Source of the DNA: Photobacterium sp. DA100
GTDB lineage: Bacteria > Pseudomonadota > Gammaproteobacteria > Enterobacterales > Vibrionaceae
Length of the DNA stretch: 64,000 nucleotides
Assembly: GCF_029223585.1 (NCBI RefSeq)
Contig: NZ_CP119423.1
Coordinates: forward strand, 1,798,001-1,862,000
Direction of reading: 5' to 3'
Made by a program: the position numbers and the translations under genes. The notes under the pieces are model-generated. The model was given only the letters and a program-made list of their open reading frames with translations. It did no database searches and was not told the DNA's origin. Shown piece after piece: positions 51,036 through 60,177 of this stretch. The first letter of the stretch is position 1. Every line of letters begins with the position of its first letter.

Positions 51036-51282
51036 GTGGTTTTTTAGCGATAGCATAAAATCGTTTTCTATTGGCTAACTCGTTATCAAGCATAGTGTTT
51101 GTTGTTGATGCGAACTGGTGGCTTTTTGCTCGCCTTGGCCGGGCGGGAGGAGACAACGAAATCTCAGCAATATTCTGTCATGATTGTCAAAGTTATGTCA
51201 TTAGTCTGCTTTAGGCTCGAATTTGCCCCGTTTTACCGTTAGATTAGCCGCAGTTTTGTTTGGCAACGACATTGATTACATC

Positions 51283-51687
51283 ATGAAAAAATATCTGCTA
51301 GCTCTCGGACTGATGATGGCGGTTCCATTTTCAGCTCAGGCGTCACAAGCTGTCGGCATCTTCTTTGGTAGCCCTATGTCTGGTATCCAGTATAAGCACC
51401 ATGATTTGCGCTTCTCGCTAGGTATCGACGATTTTGGTCTGGCTTTCGATAAAACCTTTAACCTAGGTTCGCTAACCAAAGATCCAGGTATGAATAACCT
51501 TTACACCTTTGTTGGTGCTCAGTACGTAGATAATAAATACAACAAGCTTGGTGTACGCGGCGGGATTGGTTTCCAAGTGCCGGTTGACAGCTTTGAGTTC
51601 TATGGCGAGGTCGGCCCAACACTTTACGTGGTTGAAGATGTCGATCTTGAGTTGGAAGGCCAGCTAGGCTTCCGTATTCGCTTCTAA
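51283..51687 (+). CDS. Small outer-membrane beta-barrel-like protein
   Basis: 134 residues. Signal peptide MKKYLLALGLMMAVPFSAQASQA, then short alternating strands (GIQYKHHDLRFSLGIDDFGLAFDKTF, YTFVGAQYVDNKYNKLGVRGGIGFQV, FYGEVGPTLYVVEDVDLELEGQLGFRIRF) ending in Phe, as in small barrels. Family not recognised with certainty. The ATG at 51283 was chosen since the longer frame hides the signal peptide. Confidence 0.8.
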   Translation: MKKYLLALGLMMAVPFSAQASQAVGIFFGSPMSGIQYKHHDLRFSLGIDDFGLAFDKTFNLGSLTKDPGMNNLYTFVGAQYVDNKYNKLGVRGGIGFQVPVDSFEFYGEVGPTLYVVEDVDLELEGQLGFRIRF

Positions 51688-51710
51688 GCGAAATCCCAAG
51701 ATGCAATTAG

Positions 51711-51737
51711 CGAGGAGCCATATCGGCTCCTCGTTTT
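51711..51737. terminator. Terminator after the small barrel protein
   Basis: CGAGGAGCC / GGCTCCTCG with an ATATC loop and T4, between convergent genes. Confidence 0.82.
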
Positions 51738-51781
51738 GTTTGGTGTTCTGTTGGGAGTATGGTGGATTACTGGTTGCAGGG

Positions 51782-52756
51782 TTATTCTTTTTCGATTAAA
51801 TCGGCCTCTAGGTAATACTTCCTCGCACCATCATGGAGTGGAGCGGTGAGCCCATCCGACACCATCTCCTCTTTCTCTAGGAGGGAAAAAGCGGGATGGA
51901 GCTTTTTGAAGGTATCGAAATTTTCGAAAACCGACTTCACCATCTCGTAGACAATCCTCTCGTCCACTGCCGCTGATGACACAAGGGTGGCACCGACCCC
52001 GAAGGTTTGCACGTCGTGGTTGTTACCGCGATACATTCTCCCCGGTATGGTTGTCGTGCGATAGAAACTGTTCTCCTCAACCAATCGGTCCACCACAGGG
52101 CCAGAGACATCGACAATCACACTCTCGCAGGCTGTCGTCGCTTCCTTGATTGCACCGCTAGGGTGGCCAACGGTATAGACGATGGCATCGATTTTGTTAT
52201 CGCACAGGGCGTGTGACTGGTAAGACGCCTTTAATTCGCTAACCTGGGCAAAGTCTTTTTTCGTCCAGCCATAGGCTTTCATCAGCATTTCCATCGTATT
52301 GCGTTGACCCGAGCCCGGGTTGCCGATGTTCACCCGTTTGCCCTTGAGATCTTCAAAGCGTTTGATGCCCGAGTCGGCACGGGCAACCACGGTAAAGGGT
52401 TCGGGATGGATGGAAAATACCGAGCGCAGTGACTTGAACGGGCCTCTGTTTTTAAACTTGCTGGTACCGTTGTAGGCGTGATACTGCCAGTCTGACTGGG
52501 CGATTCCCAGATCGAGTTCACCGGTGCGGATGCTGTTAATGTTAAAAATCGATCCTCCGGTAGATTCGACCGAACATCTTATACCGTGTTGACTCCTGCC
52601 ATTGTTGACCAATCGGCAAATGGCGCCTCCTGTCGGGTAGTAAACGCCGGTTACACCGCCAGTACCGATCGTGACAAAGGATTGGGCATGAGACAGCAAG
52701 GAGAGCGATAGCAGAACGCCGCAGAGAAATGAGAAAGTTAAAGCACGCCAAGACAT
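51782..52756 (-). CDS. TAXI-family TRAP transporter solute-binding protein
   Basis: 324 residues. Signal peptide FSFLCGVLLSLSLLSHAQS, then FVTIGTGGVTGVYYPTGGAICRLVN, the TAXI signature (IGTGGxTGVYYPxGxAI). GELDLGIAQSDWQYHAYNGT, RVNIGNPGSGQRNTMEMLM and VGHPSGAIKEATTACE are further conserved parts. Binds a solute (glutamate or other carboxylates in some homologues) in the periplasm. No TRAP membrane subunit is adjacent, so its partner lies elsewhere. GAGG precedes the ATG. Confidence 0.93.
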   Translation of the reverse strand: MSWRALTFSFLCGVLLSLSLLSHAQSFVTIGTGGVTGVYYPTGGAICRLVNNGRSQHGIRCSVESTGGSIFNINSIRTGELDLGIAQSDWQYHAYNGTSKFKNRGPFKSLRSVFSIHPEPFTVVARADSGIKRFEDLKGKRVNIGNPGSGQRNTMEMLMKAYGWTKKDFAQVSELKASYQSHALCDNKIDAIVYTVGHPSGAIKEATTACESVIVDVSGPVVDRLVEENSFYRTTTIPGRMYRGNNHDVQTFGVGATLVSSAAVDERIVYEMVKSVFENFDTFKKLHPAFSLLEKEEMVSDGLTAPLHDGARKYYLEADLIEKE

Positions 52757-52918
52757 TCCGTAAACCTCATATATGGTTGGTTATATACCCCAGTAACTTC
52801 AAAAGGCTTGGTTTAGGGAGAGTGTAGACGGTGGCGATGTGAGACTTGTCGTGGGAATAAGACACCCCAAGCGCATAATGATGTTATGCAGGCTTGGGGG
52901 CTTGAGTGCAGAGCAGGG

Positions 52919-53809
52919 TTAGCTTTCTGCGGGGGCAGCTTTTTTATTTTCCCATTGGGTGATAAAGGCAACGGAGGTAATGATAATCGCAGCGCCAAGC
53001 CACAGCCTTCCTGGCGGAACCCAGCCAAATACCAGCCAACCGCCAAGCACGTTCAGGGGTAGCTTCGCGTGATCGAACGGTTGGACAAACGAGGCATCGG
53101 CGACAGCATAAGCTTTCGCGATAGCCCATTGGGCCAGTGCCGTTAGCAAGCCAGCTGCGCCAAGCAGCAGCCAGGTGAACCCGGTTTGTGGCAGGGTGAA
53201 TTCCGGAACGGCCAGGAACAGGTTATACGGGGTAATGAGGATCAGCAGGTATACCACAATGGTGGTTGGTGATTCGCTGGCCGACATTTTCTTTACCATC
53301 AATGAGTAGCACGCCCAGAAAAAGGCGGCGGCTACGGGCAGTAATGTCGCCCAGCTGAACCCATCTGACCATGGCTCAAGAATTATCATGGCACCGCTGA
53401 AGCCCGCAAGGGTTGCGATCCAGCGTGCAGTGCCGACCTTCTCTTTTAAGAACATGCCTGCGCCAATCGTAGCAAAGAGCGGAGAGGTCATAAGCAGCGC
53501 GATCCCTTGCCAGATAGGCACTGGGTAGGCCAGGGCCCAGAGCCAAAGCTGAATACCGACAACCGCTAGCAAGACGCGAAAACAGTGCTGGCCGAAATAT
53601 TGGGTGCGAAGTGCGTTACGGAGACCGAGGGTTCTTAGCCAGGGAAAAATGGCCACCAAGGCAATGAAATACTGGAATAGGGCAACAGTGGTCGATGGAA
53701 TGTGGAGAACCATGCTGAGATACTGTGCCAGGCTGTTGACTATCGCAAAAGCCAAGCCGGCAGTAATCATCCAGCTTGCCCCTTGAATCGGGTTGTGTTG
53801 ATGAGACAT
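52919..53809 (-). CDS. EamA/DMT-family transporter
   Basis: 296 residues, ten membrane helices in two EamA repeats (about 15-145 and 160-290). GASWMITAGLAFAIVNSLAQYLSMVLHIPSTTVALFQYFIALVAIFPWL and VGTARWIATLAGFSGAMIILEP are the first repeat; AAFFWACYSLMVKKMSASESPTTIVVYLLI opens the second. Exporter or importer of metabolites; substrate unknown. Its terminator is not obvious. It lies to the left of the IS4-family element. Confidence 0.9.
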   Translation of the reverse strand: MSHQHNPIQGASWMITAGLAFAIVNSLAQYLSMVLHIPSTTVALFQYFIALVAIFPWLRTLGLRNALRTQYFGQHCFRVLLAVVGIQLWLWALAYPVPIWQGIALLMTSPLFATIGAGMFLKEKVGTARWIATLAGFSGAMIILEPWSDGFSWATLLPVAAAFFWACYSLMVKKMSASESPTTIVVYLLILITPYNLFLAVPEFTLPQTGFTWLLLGAAGLLTALAQWAIAKAYAVADASFVQPFDHAKLPLNVLGGWLVFGWVPPGRLWLGAAIIITSVAFITQWENKKAAPAES

Positions 53810-53912
53810 GAATTAATGTTTTATTGAGTTTATAACTTGAAAATCATACACCTACCCATAGAAAGAAAAAACTGCTTTCTGCCCGCCAAGGGTTCACAAA
53901 TACAAAAAAACC

Positions 53913-53922
53913 GCCCGTAGGC
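53913..53922. repeat. Left 10-bp target duplication of the IS4-family element
   Basis: GCCCGTAGGC, repeated at 55353-55362. Confidence 0.85.
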
Positions 53923-55352
53923 TAACTCCTATCAATTAAGATGCTTGGAGCGAACCACATAGCGAGTTTTACTGATACGAACGGTCCTTGATTTGGGCCG
54001 TTTTTTTCGCTCAGGCAAAATATAACGTTTTACTCGCTCTCGCATTGCCCTTAACTTCTTGGGTATTGAGCCGGGCGATGCGATTGCACACCACATTAAT
54101 TCATCCTGGATATCCCTCAAAGCCATCATAAAACTGATCCGTAAAGGCGACACTTTAGCTTCTTTCGCTATTCGGCTTATTTCCAACCGGACTAGATTAT
54201 AGGCAATTAAGGTGCCCCAGATCTCCTGCTCAACACCTTCGATTGATTGACTGCGAAGTAGGATCTCATCCTCAAGCATGTCGTGTTTTATCTCCCCGTA
54301 ACTGTTTTCGATTTCCCATCGTTCGAAGTAAACATTAAGCAAGGATTGCAGGTCATATTTTTTGTCTGTTAGGGACGTCAAAACCCCTTTGATATGATTG
54401 GGTTGATCTTTTTCTGGATAAAGCGCAAGTCTAGCCTGCCACTTTTCAGGCAGATGAGGATCTTTTTTGCGAGCTTGTTGAGAAACATTCATTTCTACTA
54501 TCAAGTCACGCCCGTCTTCATCTAACTGCTCTATGATTGTGTACTTTGTATTGGATTTAATGGGAGTCATCCAGTGGCTAGAACCATGTTGGTTTTGCCA
54601 GTTAATCATCAACTCTGCACCTAAATAGCATCGGTCGAAAATAGTAAGGGAGTTGGCTGTTGCAGAGGAAATGAGTTGCTTGGCGTAGCTTTCTTCACCC
54701 TTGTAGCTAGGACCAAAAGCGACATTATGGATTAGCCGACTTCGGAGGGAGCAGAGTGCACATAGCCTTACAACTGGGTATTCAGTATGGCGAGTTTTAC
54801 TGTGCTTAACGTATTGAAAATGCTCTGCAAGGGCTGGGGTATCGTGGGTCCTAAATTGCGTGCCATCTACAGAGAAAAGCTTTAACCCGAACCATGTATC
54901 TTCACTATCCTCTGTTTGTACCCAATGCTGTGAAGTTAATGTAAATAGGGCTTCGAGAGGCTTAGCTGTTAACCGTTTTCTTGCTTGGGGGATCGCACTC
55001 GGAGCAATGGACTCACCTAGAGAACTGGAAAGCTTAAGGTCTAGCTTATCAAGTACATCGGTAATCGGTCTATCACGGTATAAACCAATCCCAACAACAA
55101 GCCAGACCACAAGCTCAGCAGGTAGCTTCCGTCGCCTTAAACTTGCCTTGTTGGTGTCATCGAGTGCTTGTTGAATCCACTCAAGAGGCAACTCTTTTTG
55201 AAACAAAGAGAGTGAGTCAGGTGAAGCAAAATCATCAACATCGATCAGCCAATGTGCCAACATAAAAAATACCCTCATACTTAATGTCTGAGGGTATTTT
55301 CACTCAACCGTAGGATCATTCAACTGATCAATGGCTTAACTGATCGGTGTTA
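53923..55352 (-). mobile_element. IS4-family insertion sequence
   Basis: 1430 bp. Imperfect terminal repeats: TAACTCCTATCAATTAAG at the left and the reverse complement TAACACCGATCAGTTAAG at the right (15 of 18 match). A 10-bp duplication GCCCGTAGGC flanks it. It carries one transposase gene, intact, whose stop lies in the left repeat. It is inserted in the terminator of cdd. Confidence 0.92.
53932..55278 (-). CDS. IS4-family transposase
   Basis: 448 residues, intact. The N-terminal IS4 domain (LPLEWIQQALDDTNKASLRRRKLPAELVVWLVVGIGLYRDRPI) is followed by the DDE domain: LFSVDGTQFRTHDTP (first Asp), LTIFDRCYLGAELM (second Asp), and YFERWEIENSYGEIKHDML, which has the IS4 YREK signature (Y-x2-R-x3-E-x6-K) with the catalytic Glu. 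Length and motifs suggest it could be active. Confidence 0.94.
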   Translation of the reverse strand: MRVFFMLAHWLIDVDDFASPDSLSLFQKELPLEWIQQALDDTNKASLRRRKLPAELVVWLVVGIGLYRDRPITDVLDKLDLKLSSSLGESIAPSAIPQARKRLTAKPLEALFTLTSQHWVQTEDSEDTWFGLKLFSVDGTQFRTHDTPALAEHFQYVKHSKTRHTEYPVVRLCALCSLRSRLIHNVAFGPSYKGEESYAKQLISSATANSLTIFDRCYLGAELMINWQNQHGSSHWMTPIKSNTKYTIIEQLDEDGRDLIVEMNVSQQARKKDPHLPEKWQARLALYPEKDQPNHIKGVLTSLTDKKYDLQSLLNVYFERWEIENSYGEIKHDMLEDEILLRSQSIEGVEQEIWGTLIAYNLVRLEISRIAKEAKVSPLRISFMMALRDIQDELMWCAIASPGSIPKKLRAMRERVKRYILPERKKRPKSRTVRISKTRYVVRSKHLN

Positions 55353-55362
55353 GCCCGTAGGC
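55353..55362. repeat. Right 10-bp target duplication of the IS4-family element
   Basis: GCCCGTAGGC; joined with the left copy it restores a hairpin CCGCC-TAC-GGGCGG with A and T tracts, the original cdd terminator. Confidence 0.85.
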
Positions 55363-55382
55363 GGTTTTTTAATACGATGCGC

Positions 55383-56270
55383 TTATGCTGCCACATAAGA
55401 CAACGGAATATCCGGATTCAGCGCTTCTAGTGTCGTCTGCGTATCAGACAGGTGGCTGATAGTACTGTCAGCTTTTTCCACCAGTGCCGCTTCTTCAATG
55501 TCAGCCAGTGAATAGCCCGCCATATTCATGTTAACCAGTGCAACCTGAAGAGGAGGAAGGCTAGGGTTGAATGCTGCGTTTTCAGCATACATACCAATGA
55601 ACGTTTTACCGTCTTTGGCTTTTAGTGCCACACCACTGAAGTTCTTGGTGTAAGGCGCATGAGCACGGTTTGCAGCCTGGCAAGCTAGTTGAACAAGGGC
55701 TTCTGTAGCTTCGGTTGTAACGCCATTATCAACTTTAGCCAGCAGTGCATCGGTAATATTCAGATCGGCCGGGCCGAAAGATTCAGGCAAGTATTCCTGT
55801 AGCGACTTAGCAGCGCGCTCAGGCAACTGAACGACGAGTTCTTTGGCCGTAGTCAGTTCGTTCATGAACTGGCGGCAGTGGCCACATGGGCTGTAGTTGA
55901 TGGTGATATCTGAAATGCCGGTTTCGCCTTTCACCCAAGCATGACTGATGGCGGATTGTTCTGCGTGAATCGTTTGGGAAAGGCAAGCACCAACAAATTC
56001 CATGTTAGCACCGAAATAAAGCGTACCAGATTGACCACGAACAATCGCGCCAACATAGAAATTAGAGATAGGTGCAACAGAATAAGCGGCCGCAAGCGGA
56101 AGTAATGCTACACGCAATTCACTGTCAGTCATGTTGGTTTTCGACATTAACTGAGCAAACACCTCAGGGCTTAAGGTGGCATCGAAATTCTCGGCTTCTA
56201 GCACAGGTTTGATTGCAGAAGCTAGATCAGTGGGTAGAGCGCCTAAAGCATCCATTACTTTAGTGTGCAT
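55383..56270 (-). CDS. cdd: Cytidine deaminase
   Basis: 295 residues, the length of the dimeric enterobacterial type with two CDA domains. The N-terminal catalytic domain has [17 protein letters not shown] (HAE with the zinc His and catalytic Glu) and [14 protein letters not shown] (PCxxC). The C-terminal domain lacks zinc ligands ([37 protein letters not shown]). Salvages cytidine and deoxycytidine to uridine forms. Preceded by a CRP site and CytR-like repeats. The yohK-yohJ genes follow on the same strand upstream, the same order as in E. coli. Confidence 0.96.
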   Translation of the reverse strand: MHTKVMDALGALPTDLASAIKPVLEAENFDATLSPEVFAQLMSKTNMTDSELRVALLPLAAAYSVAPISNFYVGAIVRGQSGTLYFGANMEFVGACLSQTIHAEQSAISHAWVKGETGISDITINYSPCGHCRQFMNELTTAKELVVQLPERAAKSLQEYLPESFGPADLNITDALLAKVDNGVTTEATEALVQLACQAANRAHAPYTKNFSGVALKAKDGKTFIGMYAENAAFNPSLPPLQVALVNMNMAGYSLADIEEAALVEKADSTISHLSDTQTTLEALNPDIPLSYVAA

Positions 56271-56329
56271 GAGTTTTCACTCCGTCTTGTGTATGGAGAA
56301 ACATTGTAGGCTTGCTAATCCTATAATTG

Positions 56330-56345
56330 AGTGATCTCGATCACA
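56330..56345. promoter_or_regulatory. CRP site of cdd
   Basis: AGTGATCTCGATCACA is one or two bases from the consensus TGTGATCTAGATCACA. It lies 60 bp upstream of the cdd start. Confidence 0.82.
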
Positions 56346-56350
56346 CTTAA

Positions 56351-56383
56351 CAATGAATCGTTTCATTGTTTGCATTAATGCGA
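56351..56383. promoter_or_regulatory. Possible CytR operator of cdd
   Basis: AATGAATCG, TTTCATTG and TTTGCATT/AATGCGA octamer-like repeats next to the CRP site resemble the CytR GTTGCATT half-sites. E. coli cdd is under CRP-CytR control; this is by analogy. Confidence 0.5.
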
Positions 56384-56459
56384 GTCGGGTCACACAGGTT
56401 ATAAAAAAATTATAGATTATTATCAGTCATTTAGTTTTGTATTCGATTACCAGCACAGC

Positions 56460-57140
56460 TTAGCTAAACACAGCTATGATGAGCGGAAACAATATTGGCG
56501 CCAAAATAGAGGTGATCACACCACAGATCACCAGGGCCAACGAGCTAAATGCCCCTTCCTGATAATTCTCCTCCGCGGCTTTTGCCGTACCCAAAGCATG
56601 GGATACCGTACCCATGGTAAGCCCCTTGGCAATTGGCGCTTTGACGCCGATAAGACGAAATAGGGGGTAACCCAGTACCGCGCCAAATAAGCCAGCGATA
56701 ATTACCATAATAGCGGCAACCGAAGGGAGTCCGCCAACTTGTTCGGCCACCGCCATCGCAATAGGCGTTGTCACCGATTTAGGCAGGATAGATGCCGTCA
56801 GCTGCGCATCTGCGCCGAGCGCAAGGGCAATACCGGCGCCGGTGATCATCGACAGTACGCTGCCGATTAAACAGGTAGAGAAAATCACCTTCCACTTTTG
56901 GCGGATCTGGCTAAGTTGCTCATACAGAGGGAACGCCAAAGCAACGACTGCGGGCTCGAGTAGGGCATTGATCCATTTGTTCTGCTCAAAATAGGTTTCA
57001 TAAGGTACCTCCAGCCACATGAGTAGCGGGATGATCACAACCAGGCAGATCAGAAGCGGGTTAACAATCGGATGCTGGATATGTTTTGAAATATAGCGTG
57101 CCGTGTAGAACACGACCAAGGTAGTCAGCAGCCAGATCAT
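56460..57140 (-). CDS. yohK: LrgB/CidB-family membrane protein (YohK)
   Basis: 226 residues, several membrane helices. NPLLICLVVIIPLLMWLEVPYETYFEQNKWINALLEPAVVALAFPLYEQLSQIRQKW and KSVTTPIAMAVAEQVGGLPSVAAIMVIIAGLFGAVLGYPLFRLIGVKAPIAKGLTMGTVSHALGTAKAAE are conserved LrgB parts. These proteins act with LrgA/CidA partners in murein hydrolase export control or pyruvate/glycolate uptake in other bacteria. Overlaps yohJ (ATGA). Confidence 0.95.
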   Translation of the reverse strand: MIWLLTTLVVFYTARYISKHIQHPIVNPLLICLVVIIPLLMWLEVPYETYFEQNKWINALLEPAVVALAFPLYEQLSQIRQKWKVIFSTCLIGSVLSMITGAGIALALGADAQLTASILPKSVTTPIAMAVAEQVGGLPSVAAIMVIIAGLFGAVLGYPLFRLIGVKAPIAKGLTMGTVSHALGTAKAAEENYQEGAFSSLALVICGVITSILAPILFPLIIAVFS

Positions 57141-57478
57141 TGGTTTTCCTTATAGTGTGTTGCCAAGCCAATAACCACGAATACCACCACGCTACTGCCG
57201 ATAGTGCTGAGAAGAATGGTAAGGGTGTTGTTGGTGAGAAGATCGAGGTAGTTCATTAGGCCGACGCCAACAGGAACGAACAGCAGTGCCATATGGCGAA
57301 TAAGCAAATGGCAGCCTTGCATTGCCCAGTGGGCGGGGATAATGCCCATTGAGAGAGCGGTGAACAAAATCAGCATGCCGATAATGCTACCGGGAATGGC
57401 TAAACCTGTAAGGTGTTGGATGCCTTTGCCTATCATCAGGCAGATAAATATGATGAAAAAAGATCGTAGATAAGCCAT
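57137..57478 (-). CDS. yohJ: LrgA/CidA-family membrane protein (YohJ)
   Basis: 113 residues, four helices. FIICLMIGKGIQHLTGLAIPGSIIGMLILFTALSMGIIP is the LrgA signature (G-x-x-L...LPGSIIGxxLLF), and HMALLFVPVGVGLMNYLDLL the second conserved part. Overlaps yohK by 4 bp, so the two are translationally coupled. A strong CRP site lies 49 bp upstream. Confidence 0.95.
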   Translation of the reverse strand: MAYLRSFFIIFICLMIGKGIQHLTGLAIPGSIIGMLILFTALSMGIIPAHWAMQGCHLLIRHMALLFVPVGVGLMNYLDLLTNNTLTILLSTIGSSVVVFVVIGLATHYKENQ

Positions 57479-57526
57479 GAGCCCTTCAGGTGTGGTAGAA
57501 GAAACTCATTTATCATACAAAATAAA

Positions 57527-57542
57527 TGTGATCTAAGCCACA
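57527..57542. promoter_or_regulatory. CRP site of yohJK
   Basis: TGTGATCTAAGCCACA has perfect TGTGA and near-perfect TCACA (CCACA) arms at the right spacing, upstream of yohJ. Confidence 0.85.
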
Positions 57543-57565
57543 CTTAGTTGCCGGTTTTAAGAGGT

Positions 57566-58105
57566 TTATAAATAGCCGGTAAATGAAGCGACAATGACGG
57601 CAAAAGCCATCAATGCCAACACAGCAACAGAGATTTTGTGCACCACACTGGTTTTGACTATTTCTTCTGTGGCAGATCTGAACTCGTGATTGTCGTGCTC
57701 TGGTGAAGGCAGGGCTTCTTTCTTTTCGGCTTTGTCAGGTTCATGGACGAGTCGACACATTTTCTCGGGCAGCGGCACCCTGAAGCCGTATTGTGGGACA
57801 ACCTCAATGGGAATGGCCATTTTCCCCTGGCGCTCGAGTTTTGCGGCCAACGGCTTGAGAATGGTGTTGAGATCGTAATGCTGATTGGTGCCATCCTCAT
57901 AGGGATCAAGCTGGCTGAACGTTTTGTTATGCAACTGCTCATGGCTGATCACTTCGCCGGCACAATAGCACAGTGCCTCGAGTAATCGAGACTCATGCAA
58001 AGTGAGCGGTGTTTCCGTTTTGTCGCGCCATACCAGCAGGTGTACATCTGGCTCGAAGTCGACCTCGGGAAAGCGGAAGCAGCGTGTTAAAGATTGTGTT
58101 GTCAT
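57566..58105 (-). CDS. ToxR/CadC-like transmembrane winged-helix regulator
   Basis: 179 residues. N-terminal Trans_reg_C winged helix: FRFPEVDFEPDVHLLVWRDKTETPLTLHESRLLEALCYCAGEVISHEQLHNKTF, with the L.LT..E..LL..L pattern and SHEQLHNKTF in place of the usual R..L. A single membrane helix (VVHKISVAVLALMAFAVIVASFTGYL) is at the C-terminus, with almost no periplasmic part. Thus it is like TfoS/ToxR-type one-component regulators with the sensor lost. A GTG at 58114 is an alternative start. Its targets are not seen. Confidence 0.82.
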   Translation of the reverse strand: MTTQSLTRCFRFPEVDFEPDVHLLVWRDKTETPLTLHESRLLEALCYCAGEVISHEQLHNKTFSQLDPYEDGTNQHYDLNTILKPLAAKLERQGKMAIPIEVVPQYGFRVPLPEKMCRLVHEPDKAEKKEALPSPEHDNHEFRSATEEIVKTSVVHKISVAVLALMAFAVIVASFTGYL

Positions 58106-58221
58106 ATCAATCACTACAATTCATCGTTCGAATCCATGAATGACAATTTCAAATCCATCACTATTTAGTGTTGGTGTTCATGCGGTGTTGCGCAATCTCA
58201 CAACGAAGAATCATTGGCGAT

Positions 58222-58255
58222 AAAAAGCCCCTTGGCGGCGTGCGCGCAAGGGGCT
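58222..58255 (-). terminator. Terminator of sbcB
   Basis: AGCCCCTTG / CAAGGGGCT with a 12-nt loop; on the minus strand a T-run follows (from positions 58226-58222). It is 64 bp after the sbcB stop. Confidence 0.8.
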
Positions 58256-58318
58256 AATTTTTTCTACATTTATTTCAGTCAGCTAGTGACAGAATCAAAC
58301 AACAGCAAAGTGCCTAAT

Positions 58319-59740
58319 TTACACCAGTGTTTGTACGTAATCGTAGACAGCTTTTAGGATCTTCATATTCTTCTCGCTCGATTGGTGCTCCATGGCAACG
58401 GCTTCGAGGTTTTGAATATACCCTGGAAGGTTCTCTTCGAAGAAATCCTGGCAATGGTGCTTCCAGCGCTGTTGCTCTTGGTAATCCAGTGTCATCGGGA
58501 AATTACGGGCACGGTAGCGGAACAGCAGCGGCTTGATGCGCTTGTCGCTGACGTTTAGTTCCAGCTTGCCCAGTTCATCCTCAGGGGTCTTCTGGATGAT
58601 ATCGATGGTTGAGCGATCGGCGTTGGAGAAAAAGCCGTCGTACAGCATGGCGTCGACGTTGTCATGTTTTTCAAACTCTCGCTCGACACTGTATATCGCC
58701 AACAGCTTCTCACGGATTTCCGGATGCGCTTTCAAGGTCGCCAGGTTCTTCAGGCAAGCTTCGCGGTCGATACCGATACGGGCGGCATCTTCGGCGCGTA
58801 GCGTTTTCGCCGGCGCAAGGACCGGGCATTTATTCAAGTGCACCAGTTTCAGCGGAACAGGCAGTTCATCCGGGCCGAGATCAACCCGTTTGGTGTAGAG
58901 CCGTTCGCGCAGCTCATCGGCAGGGAGCTCGATCAGCGGGGTCGGATCCATGGCCAGGTTCACAGTAATTACCGCATTCTTGTTATCAGGGTGCCATGCC
59001 ATCGGTACGATCCAGCTGGTGTTGCCGCACTCGACACCGAACATGCCAGAGACATGCATCAGCGGGGTCATTTCCACGATATCTACCAGCTCTTGCAGCT
59101 TACGCTTATTACGCAGCTTGAAGAAGTAGTCAAACAGCTTTGGCTGGTTCTGCTTAACGATTTTTGCCAATTCAATAGTGGCATACACATCGGCCATCGC
59201 ATCGTGCGCATTGGCGTGTTCAATACCGTTGGCAACCGATAGGTGTTCCAGCTTAAAGCTCGGCAGGCCGTCCTCATTGGTCGGCCAGTTCATGCCGTCC
59301 GGACGAAGCGCATAGCACGTACGCATGATATCCAGCAAATCCCAGCGTGAGTTGCCGTTTTGCCAGCTCCAGGCGTATGGGTCGTAGAAATTGCGGTAAA
59401 GGGTATAGCGGGTCACTTCATCATCGAAGCGTACGTTGTTGTAGCCGATCACACAGGTATTGGGCTTCGACAGCTCCTGGTGAATACGGGCAATGAACTC
59501 AGGCTCAGGCAAGCCTTTCTCATGGGCTTCCTGCGGTGTGATCCCGGTGATAAGGCAAGCTTCAGGTGAAGGCAGGTAGTCCACCGGTGGCTTGCAGTAG
59601 ATCACCAGCGGCTCACCGATAATGTTCATGTCCATGTCGGTACGCACCCCGGCAAACTGGCACGGGCGATCTAGCGCCGGATTGGCACCGAAGGTTTCAT
59701 AATCCAGCCAAAACAGGGTTGGCTCATTGGTTTCATTCAT
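58319..59740 (-). CDS. sbcB: Exodeoxyribonuclease I
   Basis: 473 residues. Degrades single-stranded DNA 3' to 5' in repair and recombination. The DnaQ-like domain shows LFWLDYETFGANPALDRPCQFAGVRTD (ExoI: D-x-E), VIGYNNVRFDDEVTRYTLYRNFYDPYAW (ExoII) and NAHDAMADVYATI (ExoIII, H-D-A). The SH3-like and helical C-terminal parts follow to IQNLEAVAMEHQSSEKNMKILKAVYDYVQ. Monocistronic; the second cassette array begins about 440 bp beyond its promoter. Confidence 0.97.
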   Translation of the reverse strand: MNETNEPTLFWLDYETFGANPALDRPCQFAGVRTDMDMNIIGEPLVIYCKPPVDYLPSPEACLITGITPQEAHEKGLPEPEFIARIHQELSKPNTCVIGYNNVRFDDEVTRYTLYRNFYDPYAWSWQNGNSRWDLLDIMRTCYALRPDGMNWPTNEDGLPSFKLEHLSVANGIEHANAHDAMADVYATIELAKIVKQNQPKLFDYFFKLRNKRKLQELVDIVEMTPLMHVSGMFGVECGNTSWIVPMAWHPDNKNAVITVNLAMDPTPLIELPADELRERLYTKRVDLGPDELPVPLKLVHLNKCPVLAPAKTLRAEDAARIGIDREACLKNLATLKAHPEIREKLLAIYSVEREFEKHDNVDAMLYDGFFSNADRSTIDIIQKTPEDELGKLELNVSDKRIKPLLFRYRARNFPMTLDYQEQQRWKHHCQDFFEENLPGYIQNLEAVAMEHQSSEKNMKILKAVYDYVQTLV

Positions 59741-60177
59741 AGTGTTTTCCAGAAGCCACCGTGTTGATATTAAGTGTTAGTTCTCACGGTAGCTTTTTAA
59801 AATTGGTTGGAATTTAAGCACTGATACAACACATATTTTTAGCTGTTCAACACTTAAAAACTCAGATTAGTTAAGTATCCCGCAACTCGCCGCAAAGAGG
59901 CAAGGTGCAAAGGTAAATTCATGATGGAATTGAGCTCGACAGGCCAAAACACCAGATTGGCGGATGGAAGGTTGACAGATTTTCTAGACATCATTGTCAG
60001 TTAAACTATTTACACCATCAATAACATATGGTTACATACAGAACGTTGTGCTGAAGGATTGAGCGAGAGTGGTTTGATTAGCTACTGGCTGCATTTTAAA
60101 TGAACTCGTTTCGTTAATCTTCTTCGTCTATTCAGCGGTACCCGGAAGATATACGAACGGTGTTCGTGAAATAAAAT
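59741..60177. other. sbcB promoter and approach to the second attI-like site
   Basis: 437 bp, no gene seen. It holds the sbcB promoter (leftward) and, at its right end, the sequence related to attI at 7092. A segment CAATAACATATGGTTACATACAGAACGTTGT (here shown in parts) around 60017-60048 is only loosely like the sequence before the first attI. Confidence 0.4.
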
